This document shows positions 34,135 to 42,778 of a DNA stretch of 64,000 nucleotides, one piece after another (position 1 is the first letter of the stretch; each line of letters starts with the position of its first letter). Where the stretch lies: the NCBI RefSeq assembly GCF_012349115.1, contig NZ_PQIG01000024.1:124001-188000 (forward strand), read 5' to 3'. This DNA is from Rhizobium ruizarguesonis (GTDB lineage: Bacteria > Pseudomonadota > Alphaproteobacteria > Rhizobiales > Rhizobiaceae). Made by a program: the position numbers and the translations under genes. Under the pieces are notes generated by a model, which worked only from the letters and a program-made list of their open reading frames with translations, did no database searches and was not told where the DNA came from.

Positions 34135-35124
34135 ATGTCCCGCACCAAGCTTGCCTTCTATGCACTTGCCGCAACCCTTTCTGCCGGCGCCACCTCCGCC
34201 GCCGACAAGGTGATCTTTCAGCTCGATTGGCTGCCGGGTGGCGACAAGGCGCCGATCTACGTCTGCATCCAGGAAGGTTTCTGTTCGGACGCCGGCCTTG
34301 AGGTGGAGATCGCCTCCGGTCGCGGCTCGACCGACGCCATCTCGCGCCTTGCCGCCGCGTCCTCCGACATCGGTGTTTCCGATATCGGCGCCCTGATGGC
34401 CGCCCGCGCCAATGAAGGCGTGAAGGTGACCGCCGTCATGTCGCTGTTTAACAAGGGGCCGCATGCCTTCTACGTCGCCAAGGGCGGTTCGATCGCAAGT
34501 GTCGCTGACGTCAAGGGCAAGACGATCGCGACGTCGCCCTTCACATCCTCGAATGTCTACCTGCCGCTGGTGCTCAAGGATGCCGGCATCGACATGGCGG
34601 ATATCAAGCTTATCAAGGCCGATCCCGGCGCACTCGGCCCGATGCTGATGACCGGCAACGCCGATGGCATCATCGCCTGGATGACCGACCTGACGCGCTA
34701 TAGCAACCAGGGCAAGGAAGCTGGCAAGGAGATCGTTGCCCTGCCATGGTCGGCAGCCGGGCTCGAGCTTTATTCCGCATCTCTCATCGCCAGCGACGAT
34801 TTCCTCGCCAAGCGTCCGCAGGTCGCCGCCCGCTTTATCGCCGCCTACAAGAAATCCGTCGAGTTCGCCAAGGCGAATCCGGAGAAGGCTGCCGCTGCTG
34901 TCACCGCCATCGTACCGGAACTCGGCTCGGAAAATGTCCAGGGTTCCCTCAAGGACACGCTGCCGTTGATCTTCAACGAGGTGACGGAGAAGGACGGCCT
35001 CGGTGCCTTCGAAACCGCCCGCCTCGCCGAAACCTGGCGCCGTGTCTCTGAAGCGCAGGACATCGATCCGGCCAAGCTCGATCCGGAAACCGTGGTCAAC
35101 CGCACCTTCGCCGTAGCGGAGTAA
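34135..35124 (+). CDS. ABC transporter substrate-binding protein, NMT1/THI5-like
   Basis: About 329 residues with a signal peptide (MSRTKLAFYALAATLSAGATSAADK). The mature part, VIFQLDWLPGGDKAPIYVCIQEGFCSDAGLEVEIASGRGSTDAISRLAAASSDIGVSDIGALMAAR, is an NMT1-like binding protein as used for nitrogen heterocycles and pyrimidine or thiamine precursors. It works in the periplasm with the ATPase and permease that follow. ATG 34135 follows GAAAGG; the longer open frame upstream lacks a signal peptide. The riboswitch suggests a purine such as xanthine or urate as substrate (inference). Confidence 0.88.
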   Translation: MSRTKLAFYALAATLSAGATSAADKVIFQLDWLPGGDKAPIYVCIQEGFCSDAGLEVEIASGRGSTDAISRLAAASSDIGVSDIGALMAARANEGVKVTAVMSLFNKGPHAFYVAKGGSIASVADVKGKTIATSPFTSSNVYLPLVLKDAGIDMADIKLIKADPGALGPMLMTGNADGIIAWMTDLTRYSNQGKEAGKEIVALPWSAAGLELYSASLIASDDFLAKRPQVAARFIAAYKKSVEFAKANPEKAAAAVTAIVPELGSENVQGSLKDTLPLIFNEVTEKDGLGAFETARLAETWRRVSEAQDIDPAKLDPETVVNRTFAVAE

Positions 35125-35129
35125 CCGCC

Positions 35130-35903
35130 ATGGTGATGCCCGCTATCCGCTTCGACAGGCTTGGACAGGTTTTCGAAACCCGATCCGGGCGCACGGAAGC
35201 CCTGCGCGACGTCAGTTTCGATGTGGCCCGGCATGAGTTTGTCTCGATCCTCGGCCCTTCGGGCTGCGGGAAATCGACCCTACTGCGCATGATCGCCGGC
35301 CTGTTGAAGCCGACGTCCGGCTCGGTAGACGTCTTCGGTCTGCCGGTGACGGCCCCGCGTGACGACATCGGGATCGTCTTCCAGAAGCCGACGCTGCTTC
35401 CCTGGGCGACTGTCGAAGACAATGTCGTGTTTCCCGCCCGCCACAAGACCGGCCGGGTAACGGCAGAGGAGCGCGGGCGGGCGGGTGAATTGCTGAGCAT
35501 GGTCGGGCTTGCCGGCTTCGAGAAGCGCCTGCCGGACGAACTGTCCGGCGGCATGCAGCAGCGTGTCGGCATCGCCCGCGCGCTGCTGATGGACCCGGAT
35601 ATCCTGCTGATGGACGAACCCTTCTCGGCGCTGGATGCCCTGACGCGCGAGGTGATGGGCTTCGATCTGCTGCACATCTTCTCCGAACGTCCGAAGACCG
35701 TGGTCTTCATCACCCACTCCGTCAGCGAGGCGGCGCTTCTGTCCGACCGCGTTTTGGTGATGACGGGACGGCCGGGCTCGATCCTGACCGAAGTCACCGT
35801 TCCCGTCGGCCGGCCACGCGGCCCTGAAACTGCAAAGGACAAGGCGATCCATGACCTCTCCGATTACCTCCGCGATCTCCTCCTCACCCGTCATGCGGCG
35901 TGA
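35130..35903 (+). CDS. ABC transporter ATP-binding protein (nitrate/taurine/NMT1 type)
   Basis: 257 residues. Walker A SILGPSGCGKST, Q-loop VFQKPTLLPWATVEDN, signature LSGGMQQRVGIARAL, Walker B DILLMDEPFSALDALTREV, H-loop VVFITHSVSEA. Cytoplasmic partner of the preceding binding protein, 5 bases after its stop. Its 3' end overlaps the permease start. Confidence 0.95.
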   Translation: MVMPAIRFDRLGQVFETRSGRTEALRDVSFDVARHEFVSILGPSGCGKSTLLRMIAGLLKPTSGSVDVFGLPVTAPRDDIGIVFQKPTLLPWATVEDNVVFPARHKTGRVTAEERGRAGELLSMVGLAGFEKRLPDELSGGMQQRVGIARALLMDPDILLMDEPFSALDALTREVMGFDLLHIFSERPKTVVFITHSVSEAALLSDRVLVMTGRPGSILTEVTVPVGRPRGPETAKDKAIHDLSDYLRDLLLTRHAA

Positions 35904-36702
35904 GGCCATGCAGAGCCGTACGCCGGTCGCGCTCCTCAAGCAGCTGCTGGCATTGCCGGGCATCACGACCGCCGCGGCCCTGATCGGCACGGTGCTGCTA
36001 TGGGAAGCGGCGGCGCGGCTCCTGTCGATCCCGACCTATCTGCTGCCGCCGCCAAGCGCGATCCTCGGCTCGTTCTCCTCCATCGGCTTCGAGCGCTGGA
36101 TGGGTCACATCGCCGCGACGTTGCGGGTGGCGCTGATCGGTTATGCGATGTCCATCGTTATCGCCATTCCACTCGCGGTGGTCATGATGCGATCGCCATT
36201 CCTGTCGCGAACGCTCTATCCGCTGCTCGTCGTAGTGCAGTCGACGCCGGTGGTGGCGATTGCGCCGATCATCATCGTCGTGCTCGGGGCCGGCGATGCG
36301 CCACGCATCGTTATCACCTGTCTCATCACCTTCTTTCCGCTCGTCGTATCCACCGCAACGGGCCTTGCGGCAACCCCGCCGGAGCTGATCGAGCTGTCGC
36401 GAAGCCTGCGCGCCTCGGGCTTCCGCGAGATCACCCAGATACGCCTGCCGTTTGCGGTACCCTACATCTTCTCGGCGCTGAAAATCTCGATCACGCTTGC
36501 CGTCATCGGCGCCGTGGTTGCGGAGTTCTGCGCATCCGAAGCCGGCGTCGGCTATTTCATCCAGCTGTCGACCTCCCTGTTCAAGCTGCCACAGGCCTGG
36601 GCCGGCTTGCTGGTGCTCGCCGCCATGTCGCTCTTGCTGTTTCAGGCCGTGGTCCTGACGCAGAAGCTCCTCTTTCCCTGGAGCCTGCCGAAAAACGGCT
36701 GA
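35851..36702 (+). CDS. ABC transporter permease (nitrate/taurine/NMT1 type)
   Basis: 283 residues with about six membrane segments (TTAAALIGTVLLWEAAARLL, ATLRVALIGYAMSIVIAIPLAVVM, YPLLVVVQSTPVVAIAPIIIVVLG and others). The coupling loop ELIELSRSLRASGFREITQIRLPFAVPYIFSALK is the EAA-type motif. ATG 35851 overlaps the ATPase gene by 53 bases and has AAGG 6 bases before it; ATG 35893 is an alternative with an 11-base overlap. Riboswitch B begins 6 bases after its stop. Confidence 0.93.
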   Translation: MTSPITSAISSSPVMRREAMQSRTPVALLKQLLALPGITTAAALIGTVLLWEAAARLLSIPTYLLPPPSAILGSFSSIGFERWMGHIAATLRVALIGYAMSIVIAIPLAVVMMRSPFLSRTLYPLLVVVQSTPVVAIAPIIIVVLGAGDAPRIVITCLITFFPLVVSTATGLAATPPELIELSRSLRASGFREITQIRLPFAVPYIFSALKISITLAVIGAVVAEFCASEAGVGYFIQLSTSLFKLPQAWAGLLVLAAMSLLLFQAVVLTQKLLFPWSLPKNG

Positions 36703-36708
36703 ACCCAT

Positions 36709-36782
36709 CCGGAGTAGAAGCAGTCGGGCCTTGCCCGGACATTGCTCCTCAACCGCCGGTTCGCCGGCATTCACGTAAGGAG
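36709..36782 (+). ncRNA. candidate NMT1-motif (xanthine-I) riboswitch, copy B
   Basis: P1 pairs GGAG (36711-36714) with CTCC (36745-36748). The inner hairpin GTCGGGC, loop CTT, GCCCGGAC follows the same plan as copy A, and TAGAAGCA and ATTG of the internal loop are kept. A UUCG-capped hairpin (GCCGG 36755-36759, CCGGC 36764-36768) follows. CTCCT (36745-36749) is also complementary to AGGAG (36778-36782), the ribosome site of the oxygenase gene. Pairing of P1 and sequestration of the start are therefore mutually exclusive. Confidence 0.7.
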
Positions 36783-36788
36783 AATGAT

Positions 36789-37784
36789 ATGAATATCCAG
36801 ACAGACACCCTCGCGGAACTCGCCAAGGAAGCGACCATCGGCGGCATGGGCACGACAGTTGACCGGGAAATCCCCGTCATCGACCTTTCTGACTTCGACA
36901 TCCGCAAGCACGAGATCGCTGATGCACTCTGGCAGGCCTCGGTCGATATCGGTTTCTTCCAGGTCTACAATCACGGCATCGCCCAGGACGATATCGACGC
37001 GGCCTTCGAAACGGCCTGGACATTCTTCGCACTGCCGGCGGAGGTTAAGGCGAAAACCCCAATGCCGAAGGGCATCAATGCCGGCTGGGAATTCAAGGCG
37101 CAAGTCCGCCCCTCCACCGGTACGCCGGATAACAAGGAGAGCTTCCAGCTCACCCGGCCGGACATGATCCGCCTCAACCTGTGGCCGAGCGAAGACGATC
37201 TTCCGGGCTTCCGGGAAAAGATGCTCCGCTTCGAGCGACAGAACTGGGAACTCGGCATGCGCATCCTCTCCTGCTTTGCGCTGAAGATGGGCTTTGCCGA
37301 GGATTTCTTCACCAAGGCGCATGACCCGTCTTCGGACCAGTATCAATCGACGCTGCGCCTCATCCATTACATGTCGATGGAAGGCGCCAAGCCGGAAGAC
37401 TTCTCGTCGTGGCGTGCCGGCGCGCATTCGGACTTCGATTGCTTGACCATCCTTCACCAGAAGGAGGGCGAAGGCGGGCTCCAGGTGTGCCCGGGCAAGG
37501 ATGCAGCCCTGAAGGAATGGACGGATGTTCCGCCGCGCAAGGGCTACATCACCTGCAACATTGGCGACATGCTGATGCGCTGGTCGGACGACCAGCTGCA
37601 GTCGACGCTGCACCGGGTGCGCATGCCGCGCGAGAATGAGTACATGGGCCGCCGACTGTCACTGCCCTTCTTCTGCCAGGCAAACCGCGATGCCGTCATG
37701 CAGGGTCCGCTCGGCAAATACGAGGCGATCACCGCCGGCGAATACCTGACCCGGCGCATCAACGCCAATTTCGCCAAGAAGTAA
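36789..37784 (+). CDS. 2-oxoglutarate/Fe(II)-dependent oxygenase, isopenicillin-N-synthase family
   Basis: 331 residues, cytoplasmic. The N-terminal DIOX_N part has IPVIDLSDFD and LWQASVDIGFFQVYNHGI. The metal site is H213-x-D215 (GAHSDFDCLTIL) and H275 (STLHRVRMP), and R289-x-S291 (GRRLSLPF) binds 2-oxoglutarate. All key residues are intact. It has its own copy of the structured RNA upstream and lies between the transporter and a deaminase-like gene. A role in oxidising a purine such as xanthine is a reasonable hypothesis; the known fungal xanthine dioxygenase XanA belongs to a different (TauD-like) subfamily. AAGGAG is 6 bases before the ATG. Confidence 0.88.
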   Translation: MNIQTDTLAELAKEATIGGMGTTVDREIPVIDLSDFDIRKHEIADALWQASVDIGFFQVYNHGIAQDDIDAAFETAWTFFALPAEVKAKTPMPKGINAGWEFKAQVRPSTGTPDNKESFQLTRPDMIRLNLWPSEDDLPGFREKMLRFERQNWELGMRILSCFALKMGFAEDFFTKAHDPSSDQYQSTLRLIHYMSMEGAKPEDFSSWRAGAHSDFDCLTILHQKEGEGGLQVCPGKDAALKEWTDVPPRKGYITCNIGDMLMRWSDDQLQSTLHRVRMPRENEYMGRRLSLPFFCQANRDAVMQGPLGKYEAITAGEYLTRRINANFAKK

Positions 37785-37855
37785 CGTTGAAGATGGTCCG
37801 TTGCGGTGACATCGTGGAACAGTCAATCCGACTCCCGTCAGGCAACGGACCCATC

Positions 37856-38758
37856 ATGCTTCATGGACGCGCGCTGCGTTATATCGACGAGGTGGCCCGA
37901 CAGGGCTCCATCCGCAAGGCGGCAAAGACATTGCATGTCGCCGCCTCTGCGGTGAACCGCTATATCCTTGAGCTTGAGGAAGAGCTGCAGGCACCCATTT
38001 TCGAGCGCCTGCCGCGCGGCCTGAAACTGACGAGTTCCGGCGAGATCCTCATCCAGCACATTCGCGAGACACTGCAGGCGCATCAGCGGATGCGGGCGCA
38101 GATCCAGTCCCTCAAGGGGCTCAATCGCGGCGAGGTGGTGCTGGCGACCATGGCAACGCTCGCTGCGGGCCGGGTTGCCGAGATCGTTGCCGCCTACCGA
38201 GAAAAACATCCGCAGGTCAGCCTGCGGATCATGGTCGGCGACCGGACGACTGTTGCGGAGATGGTTGCGCTCGGCCAGGCCGATCTCGCCATTGCCTACA
38301 ACCTGCCGGACGATACCCGGCTGCAACGCGCCGCCGAATTCCGCCATGCGCTGGGAGCCGTCGTCGCGCCCGCCCATCCCCTCGCAAACCGCAAGACCGT
38401 GCGCATGTCCGATTGCCTGCTCTATCCGCTGGTTCTGGCGGATCGATCGCTGTCGCTGCGCGAGGTCGTCGAGGCGACTGCCCCGGCGCGTGCCACCCTT
38501 GTTCCCGTCGTCGAGACCAATTCGATGGAACTGATGAAGCGCCTTGCCCGGACAACGCCTCACATAACCTTCCTCAACCGGCTCGATGTCGACCGCGAAA
38601 TGGCGACCGGCGACCTGGTCTTCATTCCGCTGACGGGAACCGGCTCGCTGCAACGGCTCAATATCCTCCACCGCGCCCGCGGCTCGCTTTCACCCGCCGG
38701 CAGCCATTTCATGCAATTCGCGCAGGAGCGTCTGCTCGCCTCGTTCGACGAGAGCTGA
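37856..38758 (+). CDS. LysR-family transcriptional regulator
   Basis: 300 residues from ATG 37856. Helix-turn-helix MLHGRALRYIDEVARQGSIRKAAKTLHVAASAVNRYILELEEELQAPIFERLPRGLKLTSSGEIL, then a substrate-binding-like effector domain (GEVVLATMATLAAGRVAEIVAAYREKHPQVSLRIMVGD). The frame extends to TTG 37787/ATG 37793 right after the oxygenase stop, but LysR proteins normally begin at the helix-turn-helix, so 37856 is preferred; the longer form is possible. It probably controls the surrounding transport and catabolic genes. Confidence 0.88.
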   Translation: MLHGRALRYIDEVARQGSIRKAAKTLHVAASAVNRYILELEEELQAPIFERLPRGLKLTSSGEILIQHIRETLQAHQRMRAQIQSLKGLNRGEVVLATMATLAAGRVAEIVAAYREKHPQVSLRIMVGDRTTVAEMVALGQADLAIAYNLPDDTRLQRAAEFRHALGAVVAPAHPLANRKTVRMSDCLLYPLVLADRSLSLREVVEATAPARATLVPVVETNSMELMKRLARTTPHITFLNRLDVDREMATGDLVFIPLTGTGSLQRLNILHRARGSLSPAGSHFMQFAQERLLASFDES

Positions 38759-38790
38759 CCGCTCGGCAAGCCATCCGATAGAGACCCACC

Positions 38791-40143
38791 ATGAACGATC
38801 TTTCCCTGTTTCCCACCCTTGCCGCCCGTCTGGCGAGACAGGAGCGCATTCGTCTTGCGAAGGCGCGCGTCCCGGTCGCGCTGCTTGCAGCTGACGTGCC
38901 TGGTGGTGGAGAGGTAGACCGGGACGGTTCCGCCCTCGTCGATATTCTGGTCGAGAACGGCAGGATCGCGGCGATAACGCCGGCCCTTGCCGATGGTGGC
39001 GAAGATGCAGTCGCGCTCGACGGCCGCCATGTCTGGCCGCTTCTGATCGACGCGCACGCCCATCTCGACAAGGGCCACACCATGGGACGTGCGCCCGATT
39101 CTGGCGGCACGCATCCCGGCGCGCGCGCCGCGACGACGGCGGACCGGCTTGCCCACTGGAATGCCGACGACCTCCTGCGGCGGATGGAATTCGCTCTTGC
39201 AACGGCTGACGCCCATGGCGTGGCCGCTATTCGCACCCATCTCGACAGTCACGAGGGGCAGGCGGAAATCACCTGGAGCGCGTTTGCCGAAACGCGCGAA
39301 CGTTGGAAAGGCTGCATCACCTTGCAGGCTGCCGGCCTCGTGCCGCTCGATGCCTATCGCGACGACTATGGCACCCGCCTTGCCGATATCGTTGCCGTCC
39401 ACGGCGGCTTGCTCGGCGGCGTCACCCGCGCCTCCGGGGGCACCCATGGGTCAGGCCTCGACGACATCGACCTGCTGCTCGACCGGTTGTTTGCGCTGGC
39501 AAAGGAACGGGAACTGAATGTCGATCTACATGTCGACGAGGCGGCACAGGCCGATGCCCTGCCGCATGTCGCGCGTGCCGCCATCCGCCACGGTTACGAG
39601 GGGCGCGTGACGTGCGGCCACTGCTGTTCGCTTGCGCTTCTGGGCGAGCAAGAATTGCGCGACACGATCGCGCTGATCGCCGATGCCGGCCTCTCGATCA
39701 TCACGCTGCCAACCGTCAACATGTATCTCCAGGATCGCGAAAACGGCCGCACGCCGCGCTGGCGCGGGGTCACGCCCGTGCAGGAATTGCAGGCGGCTGG
39801 CATTCCGGTCGCTGCGGCCGGCGACAATTGCCGCGATCCGTTCTTTGCCTATGGCGATCACGACATGCTGGACACCTGGCGGCAGGCGGTGCGCATCCTG
39901 CATCTCGACCACCCTTACGCGGATGCGCCCGCTCTTGCCGGCCCGGCTCCCGCTGGCATCATGGGCATCGACGCCGGTACGATCGGCGTCGATCGTCCGG
40001 CAGACCTGATGATCCTGGAAGCCTGGAGCCTCGACCAGGTTATCGCCCGTCCGCACTCCGACCGCGTCCTCCTCCGCAAGGGGATCTTCGCCAACAGGAC
40101 ATTGCCCTCCTACAGCATGCTCACAGATTTCCAGACCGCGTGA
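38791..40143 (+). CDS. cytosine-deaminase-like amidohydrolase
   Basis: 450 residues of the amidohydrolase superfamily. Metal ligands: DAHAHLDKGH near residue 90, LHVDEAAQ, and GHCCSLALL. The downstream aspartate lies in AAGDNCRDPFFAYGDHDMLDTWR, a block typical of cytosine/isoguanine deaminases. The C-terminal DAGTIGVDRPADLMILEAWSLDQVI closes the beta-sandwich. Known members deaminate cytosine and, in E. coli, isoguanine to xanthine, which would tie it to the riboswitch. This is inference; other purine or pyrimidine substrates are possible. GAGACCC precedes the ATG. Confidence 0.85.
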   Translation: MNDLSLFPTLAARLARQERIRLAKARVPVALLAADVPGGGEVDRDGSALVDILVENGRIAAITPALADGGEDAVALDGRHVWPLLIDAHAHLDKGHTMGRAPDSGGTHPGARAATTADRLAHWNADDLLRRMEFALATADAHGVAAIRTHLDSHEGQAEITWSAFAETRERWKGCITLQAAGLVPLDAYRDDYGTRLADIVAVHGGLLGGVTRASGGTHGSGLDDIDLLLDRLFALAKERELNVDLHVDEAAQADALPHVARAAIRHGYEGRVTCGHCCSLALLGEQELRDTIALIADAGLSIITLPTVNMYLQDRENGRTPRWRGVTPVQELQAAGIPVAAAGDNCRDPFFAYGDHDMLDTWRQAVRILHLDHPYADAPALAGPAPAGIMGIDAGTIGVDRPADLMILEAWSLDQVIARPHSDRVLLRKGIFANRTLPSYSMLTDFQTA

Positions 40144-40160
40144 GCCGCTCTCTGGGGAGC

Positions 40161-40194
40161 AAAAAAAGGGACTGGCGAAGCCCACCGGTCCCCC
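40161..40194 (-). terminator. bidirectional terminator hairpin
   Basis: GGGACTGG (40168-40175), 9 bases, CCGGTCCC (40185-40192), one G-T wobble. On the minus strand it is followed by seven Ts (complement of 40161-40167). It therefore looks best as an intrinsic terminator for leftward transcription, while also ending the amidohydrolase transcript. Confidence 0.65.
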
Positions 40195-40218
40195 TTGTCT
40201 GTTCAGTCCCGATGTCCG

Positions 40219-40410
40219 CTATATGACCGCCGATACCAGACCTCCCGGTGCTGGGGCCGCTTTCCGTGCCTGGATCTTCCTGAACAGGAAGAAATAGAGC
40301 TTGATGTACTGGCCGACCAGGATCGCGTTGATGGGCATCGTCAAGTTTACGATGCTCGTACCACTTTCCCGCGAGATAAAGGCTGAGCATATCGTCACCG
40401 AGCATGACAA
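40219..40410 (-). pseudogene. possible remnant of a membrane-protein C-terminus
   Basis: 63 codons ending 25 bases before a leftward intrinsic terminator. One hydrophobic stretch, VNLTMPINAILVGQYIKLYF, then a basic tail FLFRKIQARKAAPAP. No ribosome site or proper start is seen and I do not recognise the family. The terminator position suggests that a leftward gene once ended here. The rest of the 40144-40739 interval holds no gene I can support. Confidence 0.3.
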
Positions 40411-40601
40411 TCCGGCCGATTGGCGCCGCTTCGCCCGGCGTTCGATCGAGCCATCAAAGCGCTCGGACTACACGGTGGCTGCAATTTGATCGAGAACAGC
40501 CCGTGATACGGACCGTCAATAGCTCAATAACCTGCCGCCAGGGAACGCAAACCGTATCCTGATGACAGTGTTGATCAAGCATCCCCTGCGCGAGTGACAC
40601 G

Positions 40602-40642
40602 CGAATATGCAAATATTCGACGAAATTTCTGCTTTTTAAAGC
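40602..40642. promoter_or_regulatory. inverted repeats upstream of the BTAD regulator
   Basis: CGAATAT (40602-40608) and ATATTCG (40613-40619) form a perfect repeat around 4 bases. GCTTTTTAAAGC (40631-40642) is a second near-palindrome. Both sit about 100-140 bases before the regulator start, in an AT-rich patch suited to a promoter or operator. Confidence 0.35.
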
Positions 40643-40739
40643 AAAACCGCTATGCGCCGGGCTCTTATGGCTCTAACATGTCTTTGATTGGCCGGTGCGC
40701 TTGTGCGCCTTGGCTTTCAGGGGTGAGAACCGAGATGCG

Positions 40740-42686
40740 ATGGACATCCGGAAGATGCTGACGAACAGGCTGTGCCTGCTCGGAAGACCGCGATTGCTGG
40801 CGGCGGGGAAGGAACTCCCCTTGCCGGAGAAGTCTTATTTTCTCCTCGCCATGCTCGCCGCCGAACCCAATTTCGAACTCGACCGCGAAACCGTCAGGCG
40901 ACAGCTCTGGCAATCGGAGCTGCCGGAAAAACGAGCCGGCAGCCTGCGCCAGCTGCTGGCGCGCATCGAGCAGAGCGTTCCCGCCGGCCTTCCACCGCTG
41001 CTTGCCGCGACCCGTACCCATATCGGCCTTGCCGATGGCTGGGAGGTCGACGTTCATATCCTGAAACAGAAAGGGCCGCTTGCACCCGAAGACGGCGGCC
41101 TGCTGAACGGCGAATTGCTCGAAGGCGTCAAATCGCCGACGCAGGGCGCCGAGGACTGGCTGACCTATGAGCGCCAGCGTGTCGGTGAACTGCGCTCAAC
41201 CCATCTCACCCGGCTGGTCGAGACATCAGAAGACAGATCGGATGAAGAGCAGGTCACGCTTGCCAGGCGCCTGCTGGAACTCGACCCTGCCAGCGAGACG
41301 GCCTATCGCGCCTTGATGCGCACCTATGTCAGGATGAACGATCCGGCAGCGGCGCGTCAGGCCTATCTGAAGTGCAAGAGCCAGCTGAAGGACGATTTCG
41401 ACACCGAGCCGGAAGAAAGCACTACCGCTCTTGCCCGCGAACTTAACCTGGCGCCGGCAGCACAGGCGACGTCGGGACATCCTCAGTCGGCGCTTAACCT
41501 TTCCGTCGGTCCGCTTGGTCAGCCGCGTATCATCATCCTGCCGCCGGAAAGCATTTTCACAGATCCGCTGATGGAGCGCGTCGGCAGGGCCCTTCTCGAA
41601 GACGTCACCATCGGCCTTAGCCAGCAGCGCGGCTTCAAGGTGATCGCGGCGCATACGAGCCTGGAGATCCTCAGCCGTTCGATCGATCCGTCGCGCGCCG
41701 TGCCCGGTCCGCTCGACCTCAGTTTCGACTATGCGGTCTACGTCACCATCCAGGGCCGCGACGAGGATGTCTTTGCGACCTGCCGGCTGACGCGGACAAC
41801 GACATCTGAGGTAATCTGGGCCATCGAACTGCCGCTGGTCATGCAGAAGATCAGCGAATCCTTCGCGCATCTGACGCGGCGGATCGTCTCGTCGCTCGCC
41901 GACACGATCGAGCGTCACGAACTGGCGATACCGATCGGCGAGGCGCCGCCGTCCGCCTACCGTCTCTACCTGGAAGGCAAGCGGCTGATTGCCCAGACCG
42001 ATCTGCAGCATCTGCGCCAGGCGCGCAAATGGTTCAAATCCTCACTCAATCGTTATGAACATTTCTCCGCCGCCCATGCCGGCATGTCGCGCGCGCTCGG
42101 CATGGAATGGCTGATCCGCGGCATGCGGGACAAGGAACTGCTCGACGAGGCGAACGGTGCTGCCCGGCAGGCGCAGCAATCCGACCCGAACAGCGGCCGG
42201 GCTTACCGCGAGCTCGGCTTCGTGGCGCTTTATCGCCGCCGCTTCGACGAAAGCCTGGAATATTTCCAGCAGGCCCAGGATCTCAATCCCAACGATGCCG
42301 ATATCCTCGCCGATTTCGCCGACGCGCTATCCCATGATGGCGATTTCGATCGAGCACTGGAGCTCAGCCGTGCTGCCTTCAAACTCAATCCGCTGCCGCC
42401 AGACTATTATTACTGGAACCTCGGCGGCATCCACTTCATGCGCGAAGAATATGAAATGGCGATCGAGGCGCTGGAGCCGGTGAAGGCGAAGCAGGCAACA
42501 GCCCGTCTGCTCGCCGCGTCGCATGCCATGGCAGGCGATACGGGCAAAGCCAGGAATTACGCCAGGGTGGTGCTGGAAAACTTCCCCGATTTCTGCAGCG
42601 AGGAGATCCGCCATTTCGTCCCCGATCGCGATCCCGCCTATACGGAACCGCTGATAAAGGGCCTGCAACTTGCTGGTCTTCCGTGA
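40740..42686 (+). CDS. BTAD/SARP-like transcriptional regulator with TolB-N-like and TPR domains
   Basis: 648 residues from ATG 40740. Residues about 8-95 (LCLLGRPRLLAAGKELPLPEKSYFLLAMLAAEPNFELDRETVRRQLWQ) form an OmpR/SARP-like winged helix. Residues about 130-235 (ARRLLELDPASETAYRALMRTYVRMNDPAAARQAYLKCKSQLKDDFDTEPEEST) are the bacterial transcriptional activator domain. A middle domain (about 255-400; VGRALLEDVTIGLSQQRGFKVIAAHTSLEIL) resembles the TolB-N-like domain of CadC-type or cyclase-linked regulators. TPR repeats fill the C-terminus (GRAYRELGFVALYRRRFDESLEYFQQAQDLNPNDADILADFADAL). No membrane segment is seen. It lies 106 bases upstream of the peptide-ycaO-tfuA genes and is the likely activator of that locus. 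Confidence 0.85.
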   Translation: MDIRKMLTNRLCLLGRPRLLAAGKELPLPEKSYFLLAMLAAEPNFELDRETVRRQLWQSELPEKRAGSLRQLLARIEQSVPAGLPPLLAATRTHIGLADGWEVDVHILKQKGPLAPEDGGLLNGELLEGVKSPTQGAEDWLTYERQRVGELRSTHLTRLVETSEDRSDEEQVTLARRLLELDPASETAYRALMRTYVRMNDPAAARQAYLKCKSQLKDDFDTEPEESTTALARELNLAPAAQATSGHPQSALNLSVGPLGQPRIIILPPESIFTDPLMERVGRALLEDVTIGLSQQRGFKVIAAHTSLEILSRSIDPSRAVPGPLDLSFDYAVYVTIQGRDEDVFATCRLTRTTTSEVIWAIELPLVMQKISESFAHLTRRIVSSLADTIERHELAIPIGEAPPSAYRLYLEGKRLIAQTDLQHLRQARKWFKSSLNRYEHFSAAHAGMSRALGMEWLIRGMRDKELLDEANGAARQAQQSDPNSGRAYRELGFVALYRRRFDESLEYFQQAQDLNPNDADILADFADALSHDGDFDRALELSRAAFKLNPLPPDYYYWNLGGIHFMREEYEMAIEALEPVKAKQATARLLAASHAMAGDTGKARNYARVVLENFPDFCSEEIRHFVPDRDPAYTEPLIKGLQLAGLP

Positions 42687-42747
42687 TTGCACGGCCTTTT
42701 AACGAAGCCTGTAACGCTTAAATGACGGAGGCAATGTTTCTTTCCGA

Positions 42748-42778
42748 TGGTTAACGGCAGCAAGGCGCTGCCCAACCA
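42748..42778 (+). promoter_or_regulatory. leader hairpin before the peptide gene
   Basis: GGCAGC (42756-42761) and GCTGCC (42767-42772) around 5 bases, extended by TGGTT (42748-42752) and AACCA (42774-42778) across small bulges. It ends 3 bases before the ribosome site GGAG of the 47-residue peptide gene. Could be an operator for the regulator or a translation-controlling RNA hairpin. Confidence 0.45.
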
